Assembly: GCF_022489035.1 (NCBI RefSeq)
Contig: NZ_JAKVTV010000002.1
Span: 124,001 to 188,000 of the forward strand
Origin: Christiangramia lutea
GTDB lineage: Bacteria > Bacteroidota > Bacteroidia > Flavobacteriales > Flavobacteriaceae
Length of the DNA: 64,000 bases
Direction of reading: 5' to 3'
The number at the start of each line of letters is the position of its first letter. The first letter of the stretch is position 1. The translations under genes and the position numbers were made by a program. Below the pieces are notes generated by a model. The model made no database searches and was not told where the DNA came from. It saw nothing but the letters and a program-made list of their open reading frames with translations. Below are positions 7,865-16,907 of this stretch, piece after piece.

Positions 7865-10717
7865 ATGCCAAAAAACAAAGACATCAAGTGCGTTTTAATT
7901 ATAGGTTCTGGACCAATTATTATAGGACAGGCCTGTGAATTCGATTATTCCGGAACTCAGTCATTAAGATCCCTGAAAGAAGAAGGAATAAAGACCATTC
8001 TTATTAATTCCAATCCTGCAACAATCATGACCGACCCGGCCATGGCCGATCATGTTTATTTAAAACCACTTACTACTAAATCTATAGTCGAGATCCTGAA
8101 AGAGCACCCAGAGATCGATGCTGTTCTTCCAACTATGGGAGGTCAAACTGCTTTGAACCTTGCAATCGAGGCAGACGAAAAAGGTATCTGGAGTGATTTT
8201 AATGTCAGGCTTATTGGTGTGGATATCGATGCCATTAATATTTGTGAAGACAGAGAACAGTTCAAGCAATTGATGGGAAGAATTGATATTCCTGTAGCGC
8301 CTGCGAAAACCGTGACCTCTTATCTTCAGGGGAAAGAAGTTGCCCAGGAATTCGGATATCCTTTAGTTATCAGGGCTTCCTTTACGCTTGGTGGTGGTGG
8401 AGCAGGATTTGTTCACCGCGCCGAGGATTTTGATGAAATGCTTACCTACGGTTTGGAAACTTCCCCAATTCATGAGGTTCTTATCGATAAAGCTCTTCTT
8501 GGCTGGAAGGAATATGAGGTTGAATTACTTCGTGACAGAAACGATAACGTAGTGATTATCTGTACGGTGGAAAATATGGACCCAATGGGAATCCATACGG
8601 GTGATTCTATTACGGTTGCTCCGGCCATGACACTTAGTGACAAGGCATTCCAGAGAATGAGGGATATGGCCATTAAAATGATGCGCAATATTGGTGATTT
8701 TGCGGGAGGTTGTAACGTTCAGTTTGCGGTAAGTCCAGATGAGAAAGAAGATATTTACGCGATCGAGATCAATCCTCGTGTATCCAGATCCTCTGCTCTA
8801 GCATCAAAAGCTACCGGTTACCCAATTGCTAAAATAGCAACCAAACTGGCTTTAGGTTACAATCTTGATGAGTTGGATAACCAGATCACTAAATCTACTT
8901 CAGCCTTATTCGAACCTTCGCTGGATTATGTGATCGTAAAAATCCCAAGATGGAATTTTGATAAATTCGAGGGTGCAGATCGCACTTTAGGTCTTCAGAT
9001 GAAGTCTGTTGGGGAAGTGATGGGAATTGGAAGATCCTTCCAGGAAGCTTTACATAAAGCTACCCAGTCTCTCGAGATAAAGAGAAATGGACTTGGTGCC
9101 GATGGGAAAGGATATAAAGATTATGACCAGATCATCGATAAACTTACCAATCCTAGTTGGGACAGGGTATTCGTGATTTATGATGCTATTCAAATGGGAA
9201 TTCCATTAAGTAGAATTCATGAGATCACTAAAATCGATATGTGGTTCCTTAAGCAGTACGAAGAACTTCATGCGCTTGAAAATGAAATTTCTACTTACGA
9301 TATACATTCCCTTCCAAAAGACCTGCTTCTTGAGGCTAAACAAAAAGGTTTTGCCGACAGGCAGATAGCACATATGCTCGATTGCTGGGAAAGCGAGGTT
9401 TATAAGAAAAGAGTGGAGCTTGGTGTGAACAGGGTTTACAAACTTGTAGATACCTGTGCGGCTGAATTTAAGGCTGAAACTCCCTACTACTACTCAACTT
9501 TTGAAGAGGAGATCAGGACTAAAGAAGGAGAGATAACCATAGCTAATGAAAGTAAGGTTTCTGATAAGAAAAAAATAGTAGTTCTTGGATCTGGACCAAA
9601 CAGGATTGGTCAGGGGATAGAATTTGATTACAGCTGTGTTCACGGTGTTCTTGCCGCGGCGGAATGTGGATATGAAACTGTAATGATCAACTGTAACCCG
9701 GAAACTGTTTCAACAGATTTCGACACGGCCGATAAACTATATTTCGAGCCCGTATTCTGGGAGCATATTTATGATATTATCAGGCATGAAAACCCGGAAG
9801 GGGTTATCGTTCAGCTTGGAGGTCAAACCGCTCTAAAACTGGCAGAGAAACTTGACCGATACGGAATCAAGATCATGGGAACAAGCTTTGAAGCACTTGA
9901 TCTGGCTGAAGACAGAGGAAGCTTCTCTAAATTGCTTCAGGAGAATGATATTCCTTACCCTGATTTTGGTACCGCCGAAAATGCAGAAGAAGCACTTCAA
10001 CTGGCAGATGAGCTTGATTTTCCTATTCTGGTAAGACCTTCATATGTTCTTGGTGGTCAGGGAATGAAGATCGTGATCAATAAAGACGAGCTAGAGGAGC
10101 ATGTTGTGGATCTTCTAAGAAAGATACCAAACAATAAACTTCTTTTAGACCATTATCTTGATGGAGCTATCGAAGCGGAAGCCGACGCTATCTGTGATGG
10201 TGAAGATGTATATATAATTGGAATTATGGAGCACATTGAGCCTTGTGGAATTCATTCAGGAGACTCTAATGCCCTTCTTCCTCCATTTAACCTGGGAGAC
10301 CTGGTAATGCAGCAAATTAAAGATCATACCAAGAAAATCGCTCTGGCATTGAATACTGTAGGGCTTATTAATATTCAGTTTGCGATCAAAGATGACAAAG
10401 TTTATATCATAGAGGCAAACCCTAGAGCTTCCAGAACAGTTCCATTTATCGCCAAGGCATATAAAGAACCATATGTTAACTATGCTACTAAGGTGATGTT
10501 GGGAGATAAAAAAATTAAGGATTTTAAGTTCGATCCTCAGCTGGAAGGTTACGCGATCAAACAACCTGTCTTCTCTTTTAACAAGTTCCAGAAGGTGAAT
10601 AAACAACTTGGACCTGAAATGAAGAGTACAGGTGAAAGCATCCTTTTCATTGATAGCCTAAAAGATGATGAATTTTATGATCTTTACTCCAGAAGGAAGA
10701 TGTACCTAAGCAAATAG
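7865..10717 (+). CDS. carB: Carbamoyl-phosphate synthase large subunit, short form
   Basis: A 950-residue enzyme that makes carbamoyl phosphate from bicarbonate, ATP and glutamine-derived ammonia for pyrimidine and arginine synthesis. It shows the duplicated ATP-grasp halves: residues 1-400 (IGSGPIIIGQACEFDYSGTQ; SFTLGGGGAGF; EINPRVSRSSALASKATGYP) and about 570-930 (LGSGPNRIGQGIEFDYSC; SYVLGGQGM; EANPRASRTVPFIAK), with the helical oligomerisation region between. It ends soon after MKSTGES, where E. coli CarB continues for about 130 residues as the MGS-like allosteric domain. carA is not adjacent. A weak promoter (TTTT-N19-TAATTTTA) lies just after the rpmH terminator. Confidence 0.95.
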   Translation: MPKNKDIKCVLIIGSGPIIIGQACEFDYSGTQSLRSLKEEGIKTILINSNPATIMTDPAMADHVYLKPLTTKSIVEILKEHPEIDAVLPTMGGQTALNLAIEADEKGIWSDFNVRLIGVDIDAINICEDREQFKQLMGRIDIPVAPAKTVTSYLQGKEVAQEFGYPLVIRASFTLGGGGAGFVHRAEDFDEMLTYGLETSPIHEVLIDKALLGWKEYEVELLRDRNDNVVIICTVENMDPMGIHTGDSITVAPAMTLSDKAFQRMRDMAIKMMRNIGDFAGGCNVQFAVSPDEKEDIYAIEINPRVSRSSALASKATGYPIAKIATKLALGYNLDELDNQITKSTSALFEPSLDYVIVKIPRWNFDKFEGADRTLGLQMKSVGEVMGIGRSFQEALHKATQSLEIKRNGLGADGKGYKDYDQIIDKLTNPSWDRVFVIYDAIQMGIPLSRIHEITKIDMWFLKQYEELHALENEISTYDIHSLPKDLLLEAKQKGFADRQIAHMLDCWESEVYKKRVELGVNRVYKLVDTCAAEFKAETPYYYSTFEEEIRTKEGEITIANESKVSDKKKIVVLGSGPNRIGQGIEFDYSCVHGVLAAAECGYETVMINCNPETVSTDFDTADKLYFEPVFWEHIYDIIRHENPEGVIVQLGGQTALKLAEKLDRYGIKIMGTSFEALDLAEDRGSFSKLLQENDIPYPDFGTAENAEEALQLADELDFPILVRPSYVLGGQGMKIVINKDELEEHVVDLLRKIPNNKLLLDHYLDGAIEAEADAICDGEDVYIIGIMEHIEPCGIHSGDSNALLPPFNLGDLVMQQIKDHTKKIALALNTVGLINIQFAIKDDKVYIIEANPRASRTVPFIAKAYKEPYVNYATKVMLGDKKIKDFKFDPQLEGYAIKQPVFSFNKFQKVNKQLGPEMKSTGESILFIDSLKDDEFYDLYSRRKMYLSK

Positions 10718-10732
10718 AATCATACTAAAATC

Positions 10733-10770
10733 AAAAAGGTCATTTCATGAACGGGAATGACCTTTTTTTT
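10733..10770 (+). terminator. Rho-independent terminator after carB
   Basis: Stem AAAGGTCATT / AATGACCTTT with an 11-base loop, then a T run, 20-50 bases after the carB stop. Confidence 0.88.
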
Positions 10771-10781
10771 ATGCTTTAATT

Positions 10782-11180
10782 ATGAAGGAATTGATATTGA
10801 TATGTGGTGGGATTTTCGGAACTCTATCTTTAATATTCGGAGCATTCGGTGCTCATGCATTGAAAAAGACTTTTACTGAAGATCATTTGAATAGTTTCGA
10901 AACAGGTGTAAAATATCAGATGTATCACGCCGTAATATTGATCATTTGCGGGATCACTTTTCCATTCCTTAGTTCTCTGCAAATTTTTATGGGCTGGTGC
11001 TTTATAATTGGGATTCTCCTTTTTTCATTTAGTATCTACGGGCTTACCTGGAGTTCAGCAAGAGGAAAAAAGATTAAGATATTGGGCCCGGTAACACCTT
11101 TAGGTGGTCTATTTCTGATTATAGGATGGCTTCTACTTACCATTAACCTTGCTGAAATTGCGGTTTATCTGAATCCTTAA
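10782..11180 (+). CDS. DUF423 family membrane protein
   Basis: A 132-residue inner-membrane protein of the DUF423 (YgdD-like) family. The family signature is clear: GIFGTLSLIFGAFGAHALK at the start, FETGVKYQMYHAVILI in the second quarter, and PVTPLGGLFLIIGW before the last helix. Four hydrophobic helices are visible. The family's function is not established. The gene lies between the carB terminator and a convergent transporter gene ten bases away. Confidence 0.9.
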   Translation: MKELILICGGIFGTLSLIFGAFGAHALKKTFTEDHLNSFETGVKYQMYHAVILIICGITFPFLSSLQIFMGWCFIIGILLFSFSIYGLTWSSARGKKIKILGPVTPLGGLFLIIGWLLLTINLAEIAVYLNP

Positions 11181-11190
11181 TAGAACTGAT

Positions 11191-12144
11191 CTATTCGATA
11201 CCATTTCGCTTTTTATATTTCTCAGCAAACCAGGCTACCAGAATTAGCTGGGTTGAGTGATAAAGCATAATAGGGAGCAAAAGCAATCCGGAATTTGCCG
11301 CATTTCCGAATAAAACCCTTACCATCACAGAGCCATGAACAAGAGATTTTTTTGTTCCGCAGAATTGGGCGGCGATCTTGTCTTCCGTATTCAGGCCAGC
11401 AATTTTAGAAAAATAAGCCAATCCAAAAAAGACCAAGAAAAAAAGGACCACAACAATCAGGGACATTTTCAGCAGATCGCCAAGCTCTATAGATTCGATT
11501 AGGTCTGAAGTAAAAGATTTGCTAAAGCTGGAATATATGATCAGGATAATAGTGGTCTTGTCTAAAAGCCCTAATTGTCGCCCATATTTTCTGGCCAGGT
11601 CGCCAAAATACCTTTGGAAAAATAACCCTATAAGAAGGGGAAGGATGATCTGTAAGAACAACTTTTGAAGCACTATCAGAAAATCAAAATCGGCAGTTTT
11701 TTCCAGTACGAAACCAATCCATAACGGAGTAGCGACAATGCCTAAAAGGCCTGAAAGACTGGCGTTAAAGATAGCGGTGGGTAAATTTCCTTTTGCTAAA
11801 GCCACCATAACCACTGAAGATGACACTGTTGAAGGTAAGGTTCCTAGGAAAAATAGTGCGATCCATAAATCTGAGGTTAAGCCGTCTTCAAAAAATGGCA
11901 AACAGAGCAGGCAAAGCAATGGAAATATAATAAAGGTCGTTACCTGGATTATGATGTGAACCCTGTAGTTGATTACCCCGGCCTTAAATTCGGCTGGGGA
12001 AAGTTTTAATCCGTAAAAAAAGAATATCAGGCCAACACCAATATCGGTAATCGTTTTTAAAGGCAGGATGTCAATTCCCTGCGGAAGGAACCAGGCGATC
12101 GCAATTGCCAGGAAAATGGCAGCTATGAAACCATGAGATCTCAA
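11191..12144 (-). CDS. Bile acid:sodium symporter family transporter (SLC10A7-like)
   Basis: A 317-residue integral membrane protein with about ten hydrophobic helices. GVGLIFFFYGLKLSP near residue 36, TLPSTVSSSVVMVALAKGN near residue 100 and AAQFCGTKKSLVHGSVM near residue 255 match the SBF-like branch related to SLC10A7 and YfeH. Members use sodium gradients to move organic anions, and the substrate here is unknown. It is the last gene of a five-gene minus-strand operon headed by rmuC, and its start overlaps the thioesterase stop by four bases (ATGA). Confidence 0.82.
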   Translation of the reverse strand: MRSHGFIAAIFLAIAIAWFLPQGIDILPLKTITDIGVGLIFFFYGLKLSPAEFKAGVINYRVHIIIQVTTFIIFPLLCLLCLPFFEDGLTSDLWIALFFLGTLPSTVSSSVVMVALAKGNLPTAIFNASLSGLLGIVATPLWIGFVLEKTADFDFLIVLQKLFLQIILPLLIGLFFQRYFGDLARKYGRQLGLLDKTTIILIIYSSFSKSFTSDLIESIELGDLLKMSLIVVVLFFLVFFGLAYFSKIAGLNTEDKIAAQFCGTKKSLVHGSVMVRVLFGNAANSGLLLLPIMLYHSTQLILVAWFAEKYKKRNGIE

Positions 12145-12692
12145 GAATCCAGTTCTATTTTTGCTTTGTGATCTTCAAGGATATGCAGGTATTTTTCTGA
12201 AGAGAAATCGGTTTCATGGAATTCCTTGATCCTTTTCTTCTTCATGTTCTTTCTTTTAATGCTTTTTGCAAATCTTCGCACCTGGTTATCGGTCTTTAGG
12301 ATAAGCCCTGGAACAGCTACAGAATCTCCTTTGTTATTCTTTGCCACCATAGTGAAATAAGATGAATTGCAATGCTTTTTATCTCCGGTTTGAATATTTT
12401 CAGCTTCAACCCTAATCCCGATCACCATAGAACTTCTCCCTACATAATTTACGGAAGCCTTCATGGTGACCAACTCACCAATTTCAATAGGTCTCAGGAA
12501 ATCTACGGTGTCTACACTGGCGGTCACGCAGTAGGCTCCGGAATGTTTGGAAGCACAGGCAAATGCGATCTGGTCTAATAAAGAGAGGATGTAGCCTCCG
12601 TGAATCTTACCGTTGAAATTGGAATGGGAGGGAAGCATTAATTCTGAAATTACTACCTGGCTGTCTTTTACGGTCTTAAATTCTTTTTGCAT
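12141..12692 (-). CDS. Acyl-CoA thioesterase, hotdog fold
   Basis: A 183-residue hotdog-fold thioesterase of the YciA/BACH type that hydrolyses acyl-CoA to free acid and CoA. The family core is visible: NFNGKIHGGYILSLLDQIAF (residues 25-44) with the active-site aspartate, then TASVDTVDFLRPIEIGELV and GRSSMVIGIRVEAE. A basic tail (KSIKRKNMKKKRIKEFHE) follows the domain, as in other single-domain members. It overlaps the downstream transporter gene by four bases and follows the 121-residue gene by two, so the operon is tightly coupled. Confidence 0.85.
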   Translation of the reverse strand: MQKEFKTVKDSQVVISELMLPSHSNFNGKIHGGYILSLLDQIAFACASKHSGAYCVTASVDTVDFLRPIEIGELVTMKASVNYVGRSSMVIGIRVEAENIQTGDKKHCNSSYFTMVAKNNKGDSVAVPGLILKTDNQVRRFAKSIKRKNMKKKRIKEFHETDFSSEKYLHILEDHKAKIELDS

Positions 12693-12694
12693 AA

Positions 12695-13060
12695 TTATTT
12701 TCTGAAATGCGGGCTTTGGGATAATTCCACTTCCTTGATAAAATACTTGGTATCTCCCCAGAAAAAGAAGGTTGTATATCTTTCAATATAGGTTAGTTTC
12801 ACGTAATCACCCTCATATTCCTGTAAGTTCTTAACTACTTCGTCATCTTTGTCTAAAACCGAAAACTGAAAGATCTGGGCTCCACTTATTCCCTGGCTTA
12901 TTTCACCTTCCCAGGTTTTAACGATCACTCCTTTATGACTGAATTTTATCAATTCACCGCTTCGGGTACCCTGGCTATATGGGACAAAGGAAACAAAAGC
13001 AAAGTATAAGAGCCATAAAACAACAATTCCGCCTAGTATATAGAATAAAGTTTTTTTCAT
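12695..13060 (-). CDS. Membrane-anchored protein, unknown
   Basis: A 121-residue protein with one N-terminal hydrophobic helix (residues 4-24, FYILGGIVVLWLLYFAFVSF) and a small beta-rich domain containing SQGTRSGELIKFSHKG, VKTWEGEI and YVKLTYIERYT. Similar flavobacterial proteins sometimes carry the name 6-phosphogluconate dehydrogenase, but nothing here resembles that enzyme: there is no Rossmann motif and the length is far too short. The domain most likely faces the periplasm. It lies one base from the serine hydrolase and two from the thioesterase. Confidence 0.7.
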   Translation of the reverse strand: MKKTLFYILGGIVVLWLLYFAFVSFVPYSQGTRSGELIKFSHKGVIVKTWEGEISQGISGAQIFQFSVLDKDDEVVKNLQEYEGDYVKLTYIERYTTFFFWGDTKYFIKEVELSQSPHFRK

Positions 13061-13061
13061 T

Positions 13062-14201
13062 TTAAATAGATTTATAAATAAGGTTCATGAAATCTTCAAA
13101 TTTAGATGGTTCAAGCCACCTGGTAACAATTACCATATTATTCTTTTGGTCAATAACGATGAAATTTCCTCCAAATCCTGCTGCATAAAAAATGCTCTCA
13201 TCGATTTTTTCCATATGCCGGTCACCTTTTGCATTCAGCCACCACATATAACCATAATTTGAATTTGGCTTAGAAGGTTGGATAGCCTCGCTTATTAGAT
13301 CTCCGGAAATTAATTCTCTATTCTCCCATTTTCCGTTATTCATAATTAGAAGTCCGAACCTGGCCATATCTTCGGTATTAATGAACATACCTCCGCCTGA
13401 ATGTCCACCACCGCTAACAGATTGCATTTTTAAGCCATCTATGGTAGTCCAGGAATTTTCATACCCAAACCATCTCCAGCTTTGAGAAGCGCCAATAGGT
13501 TCCATAATTTCATTCTTCAGAATCTTTGGGAGGGGTTGCCGGAAGACATTCAAAAGTGAGTAAGCCAGAACATTCACCCTTACATCGTTGTATTTGAAAT
13601 GAGTACCGGGTTCATTTAAGTCTCTGGATCGCCATTCATCAATGGTTTTGTCCTGTGGAGGCCTGTCGGCCCAATCAAATCCACCCCAAAGCTGGCCACT
13701 CCAATCTGAATTTTGCTGAAGTAAATGTTGCCAGGTGATCTTTGAATTATGATTCCCTTCAAAAGTATCGTCCCAAACATAGTTCACAACAGGTTCATCA
13801 AAGCTGGTAATTAAATTTTTATCTCTGGCGAGCAGGGCAGTAGTAGAAAGAAAACTTTTGGTAACGCTGAAAGTCATGTCTACTCTTTTAGTATCACCCC
13901 ATTTAGCGACCAGGTAACCGTCTTTCAAAATCATTCCGGCAGGTCCATCTCTTCTTTTGGTGGGACCAAGGATCTCATGAAAAGGTTCCTGTTGAAAACC
14001 TTTCAGGATAGCTTGCTTTAAATCTTTCGAGCCGGAGTATTCATTGCTTTTAGCAAAATCAACTGCTCTGGTAAGTTCCAGGTTGTATTCTGAAGCTTGT
14101 TTTTCCTTCCATTCTCCCGCAGCTGGAAAATATATTTCCTGAGCTGATAAAGAAAAAGAAATGAAAAATAATATGCTGTAGATTAAATAGCTTGATTTCA
14201 T
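13062..14201 (-). CDS. Serine hydrolase, beta-lactamase family (class C-like)
   Basis: A 379-residue exported protein of the penicillin-binding/beta-lactamase fold. A signal peptide covers residues 1-20 (YLIYSILFFISFSLSAQ). The catalytic SxxK motif is FSVTKSFLS near residue 132, and the second motif region reads FKYNDVRVN near 202. GGGHSGGGMFINTEDMARFG near 270 is typical of the esterase/aminopeptidase branch. It is more likely an esterase or peptidase acting on cell-envelope substrates than an antibiotic-hydrolysing lactamase. It overlaps rmuC upstream by four bases. Confidence 0.85.
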   Translation of the reverse strand: MKSSYLIYSILFFISFSLSAQEIYFPAAGEWKEKQASEYNLELTRAVDFAKSNEYSGSKDLKQAILKGFQQEPFHEILGPTKRRDGPAGMILKDGYLVAKWGDTKRVDMTFSVTKSFLSTTALLARDKNLITSFDEPVVNYVWDDTFEGNHNSKITWQHLLQQNSDWSGQLWGGFDWADRPPQDKTIDEWRSRDLNEPGTHFKYNDVRVNVLAYSLLNVFRQPLPKILKNEIMEPIGASQSWRWFGYENSWTTIDGLKMQSVSGGGHSGGGMFINTEDMARFGLLIMNNGKWENRELISGDLISEAIQPSKPNSNYGYMWWLNAKGDRHMEKIDESIFYAAGFGGNFIVIDQKNNMVIVTRWLEPSKFEDFMNLIYKSI

Positions 14202-15634
14202 TTAGCGTTTAGGGTTTGATTGTCAGTTTGTTCACTAATTTCTTCTTCATGATCATTGTCATAGGCCCTTTCCAGCCAATTCTGGTTGATCTTTTGCTTT
14301 GGTGCAATTCCTAGTTCTTCAAGTTTATCTATATCCTTTATTAGATTCTGTTGTCCGGTTAATTTCTTCATGGCACCACTGTAGGCATTTTTCGTAGAGT
14401 CTATTCTATCTCCAACAGTTTTTAGATCATCAAGCAAAATCTTGAATTTATGATATAGACTGGCAGCGTGTTTAGCTATGGCAATAGCATTTTGCTGTTG
14501 TTTTTCATTGCTCCAAATAGTATCGATGGTTCTTAAGGTAGATAATAGGGTAGTAGGGCTTACCAGAAGAATGTTTTTCTGAAATGCTGTATAAAAAAAG
14601 CTGTTGTCTATGTTCTGCGCAAGGTACAGTGCTGGTTCAACAGGAATGAACATCAGCACGAAATCTGGTGATTTCATTTCGTGAAGGTCTTCATACTTCT
14701 TATTGCTCAATTGCACCACATGATTGTTCAGTGAGCGAATATGGTCTTTAAGGTAACGTTCCCTATCTTCCTTATCCTCTTCACTCATATATTTTTCATA
14801 AGCAATCAGGGAAACTTTGGAATCTATTACCATACGCCTTTCATTTGGGAGATGTATCACCACGTCTGGATATTGCCTGTTTCCGTCTTCATCTACATGA
14901 GATTCCTGGAGAAAATATTCCCTGTCTTTCTCCAGACCCGATTTTTCCAGGACCTTTTCTAGAATTAATTCACCCCAGTTACCCTGGGTTTTGCTTTCAC
15001 CTTTCAGGGCTTTGGTAAGGTTGTTGGCTTCTTCACTAATCCTAATATTCTGTTCATGCAGGTTTCGAAGTTGCTCACCGAGTTCTGAATGACGACGAAT
15101 AAAATTCTCGTTGTTATGATTAACCTTGTCCTCAAAAGATCTGATCTTCTCTTTTAACGGATCCAGGATATTCTCGATATTCTGTTTATTGAGATTGGTA
15201 AATTTCTCCGATTTCTTTTCAAGGATCCTGTTAGCTAGATTTTCAAATTCCTTGCTGAACTTTTCCTGTAATTTTTCAACCTCGGCTTTCTGCTCTTCAT
15301 TTCTCTCCTTTAAATTATTAAATTGAGAATTTTTATGGGCTAATTGTAAACTAAGGTCTTCTTTTTCCTGCCGTATTCTTTCGCGGTCATATTCGATCTT
15401 TTCAATTTCAACTTTTGCCTCTTCTTTAAGTTGATGCATGTCAGTTTTAAAATCCTCTAAGTTTCTATCCATCTGAAATTTAAGTTCTTCTATGTGAAGG
15501 TATAGTTGATGGTTTTTTTCTTCCAGTCGCCCGGTCTCCGTTTTGGATTTTAATCCGGAAATTAGTTTCCCTATATAAATTCCAATACCTAAAGCAATAA
15601 AAAAAATAATGGAGATGATGAGGTAATCGTTCAT
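14198..15634 (-). CDS. rmuC: DNA recombination protein RmuC homologue
   Basis: A 478-residue protein with an N-terminal membrane helix (residues 4-22), a long coiled coil (about 30-200) and an RmuC domain (about 205-420). Diagnostic segments are LKGESKTQGNWGELILEKVLEKSGL, of which GNWGELILE is the most conserved, then PDVVIHLPNERRMVIDSKV and FVLMFIPVEPALYLA. RmuC limits inversions at short inverted repeats and has a nuclease-like core. It heads a five-gene operon running to the SBF transporter, and a -7 box (TATCTTTG) lies about 20 bases upstream. Confidence 0.93.
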   Translation of the reverse strand: MNDYLIISIIFFIALGIGIYIGKLISGLKSKTETGRLEEKNHQLYLHIEELKFQMDRNLEDFKTDMHQLKEEAKVEIEKIEYDRERIRQEKEDLSLQLAHKNSQFNNLKERNEEQKAEVEKLQEKFSKEFENLANRILEKKSEKFTNLNKQNIENILDPLKEKIRSFEDKVNHNNENFIRRHSELGEQLRNLHEQNIRISEEANNLTKALKGESKTQGNWGELILEKVLEKSGLEKDREYFLQESHVDEDGNRQYPDVVIHLPNERRMVIDSKVSLIAYEKYMSEEDKEDRERYLKDHIRSLNNHVVQLSNKKYEDLHEMKSPDFVLMFIPVEPALYLAQNIDNSFFYTAFQKNILLVSPTTLLSTLRTIDTIWSNEKQQQNAIAIAKHAASLYHKFKILLDDLKTVGDRIDSTKNAYSGAMKKLTGQQNLIKDIDKLEELGIAPKQKINQNWLERAYDNDHEEEISEQTDNQTLNAK

Positions 15635-15651
15635 TTGACCAGAGGTTTTCT

Positions 15652-15659
15652 CAAAGATA
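15652..15659 (-). promoter_or_regulatory. -7 box of the rmuC operon
   Basis: On the minus strand this reads TATCTTTG, a full match to TAnnTTTG, 18 bases upstream of the rmuC start. No matching -33 box at 19 bases was seen. Confidence 0.5.
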
Positions 15660-15756
15660 CTTATTTAAGAATTGTGAGGAAGACAGCTTTAAGAAATTTG
15701 AATTTTCGAATTATTGAGAAATATTACAGCCTCAATTGTAGTTTAAGACCTGGTTA

Positions 15757-16773
15757 CTATTCATTTTCGAAATACTCAAAGGCATCGATAATATCAAGGT
15801 ATACACCGTCAAATCCTGCATTTTGAATTTTTCGCAAATATGAATTTTCAGATCTGTATATGATGTTTTTCCAATCTGTATGCCAGTATTTTACTTTATA
15901 ATTACCTGCCCAGTTTGGATTCTCTTTGGTAAGCCAGGCTGGCGCGTAGGTTTCCCAGTTTTTCTGCCAGTAGAACCGGTACTCTTCGGCTTCACCTATA
16001 GACATATAGGCTATAACCAGGCGGGAACCACCATTTCCTTTTTTCTTTAGTGAAGCAATCTCTTCAGCAGAAAAAGCATCAAATCTCCCAAAAAAAGCAT
16101 CGATGATCAAAAGGTCGTAATTGGTCTCAGCTAATTTATCTATGAGTTCTTCCTTTGATCTAAAATTCGAAAAATTCAACAGGTACAGAAAATTTCGCAC
16201 TTCCTCTAGTTTTTGGATGTCCCTTGTGTTCTCCCTGAAAATCTTACTTTGTGGAATTTCATTCAATTCACGTTTTGCCACAAATGGGATGAAATCTTTG
16301 TTGCTATTCAAAAAATACGAGTGGGTAACGTTCTGGTCTGAAAATGCATAATCTATACTAAAAACGGGTTTTTTGATTTGCTTTATCAGGTTTAGATAAT
16401 TAATTAAATAAGAATTCTCCTGATGCGGAGTAGGAAGGTCATCTTCTAAATAACCATAAAAAAGATCTTCCTGGGCTACGGCGCTAATTGCGTTAAGGTA
16501 TGGGGTGGCCGTACCGGTTTTGTTTTTACCACTTTTTTGAATCAGTTCGATTCCGTTCTGAGGAATAATAATGAAATCAGAATTTTTAGATCTGGATTTC
16601 TTGGCAATATCTTTAACCAAATCTCTCATTTTCTGTCTATAGTCTTCATTTCCGGATCTTTTCTGTGCTCTGGTCCCGGATATAGAAAATAATAGAATGC
16701 AAATAAGAAGTAAACCTTGAAACGGCTTTGGCATAAAGCTATTAATTTTTGCCAAAGATAGTTTCTTCAGCAT
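15757..16773 (-). CDS. Secreted TM1410/GH114-like glycosidase (putative polygalactosaminidase)
   Basis: A 338-residue exported protein. The hydrophobic signal region runs from about residue 18 to 36 (LLLICILLFSISGTRAQ). An in-frame ATG at 16734 would give a more typical signal peptide and may be the true start. The mature part resembles the TM1410/MJ1477 TIM-barrel family, which includes endo-alpha-1,4-polygalactosaminidases (GH114) and the hydrolase domain of PelA. Key segments are VIAYMSIGEAEEYRFYW and GFDGVYLDIIDAFEYF, with the expected acidic residues. It is divergent from the Pel-like operon and may trim the same polymer. Old names linking this family to cysteinyl-tRNA synthetase are wrong. 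Confidence 0.72.
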   Translation of the reverse strand: MLKKLSLAKINSFMPKPFQGLLLICILLFSISGTRAQKRSGNEDYRQKMRDLVKDIAKKSRSKNSDFIIIPQNGIELIQKSGKNKTGTATPYLNAISAVAQEDLFYGYLEDDLPTPHQENSYLINYLNLIKQIKKPVFSIDYAFSDQNVTHSYFLNSNKDFIPFVAKRELNEIPQSKIFRENTRDIQKLEEVRNFLYLLNFSNFRSKEELIDKLAETNYDLLIIDAFFGRFDAFSAEEIASLKKKGNGGSRLVIAYMSIGEAEEYRFYWQKNWETYAPAWLTKENPNWAGNYKVKYWHTDWKNIIYRSENSYLRKIQNAGFDGVYLDIIDAFEYFENE

Positions 16774-16865
16774 GATAATCGGTAAAAATTATCTCTATCC
16801 TTCTCGACAAAAGTTAAAACCATGCCTTCTAAAAGATTAAAAGGATAATTTTTTGGTAATAATTA

Positions 16866-16894
16866 TTTGAAATTAAAGAATAAATATATTTTTG
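16866..16894 (+). promoter_or_regulatory. Promoter of the Pel-like operon
   Basis: TTTG at 16866-16869, 17 bases, then TATTTTTG at 16887-16894. The -7 box is perfect and the spacing two bases short of consensus. The leader before the PelF-like ATG would be only about seven bases. Confidence 0.55.
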
Positions 16895-16907
16895 GAAAAA
16901 AACCTAC

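Noticed and set aside
10256-10606. A 116-residue open frame on the minus strand inside carB
   Set aside because: The plus strand encodes conserved ATP-grasp motifs across the entire interval.
12695-13060. 6-phosphogluconate dehydrogenase for the 121-residue gene
   Set aside because: No nucleotide-binding motif, a membrane anchor is present, and the length is about a quarter of the enzyme.
15757-16773. A name based on cysteinyl-tRNA synthetase for the TM1410-like proteins
   Set aside because: There are no synthetase motifs (HIGH, KMSKS), the proteins are exported, and the family name comes from an old annotation error.
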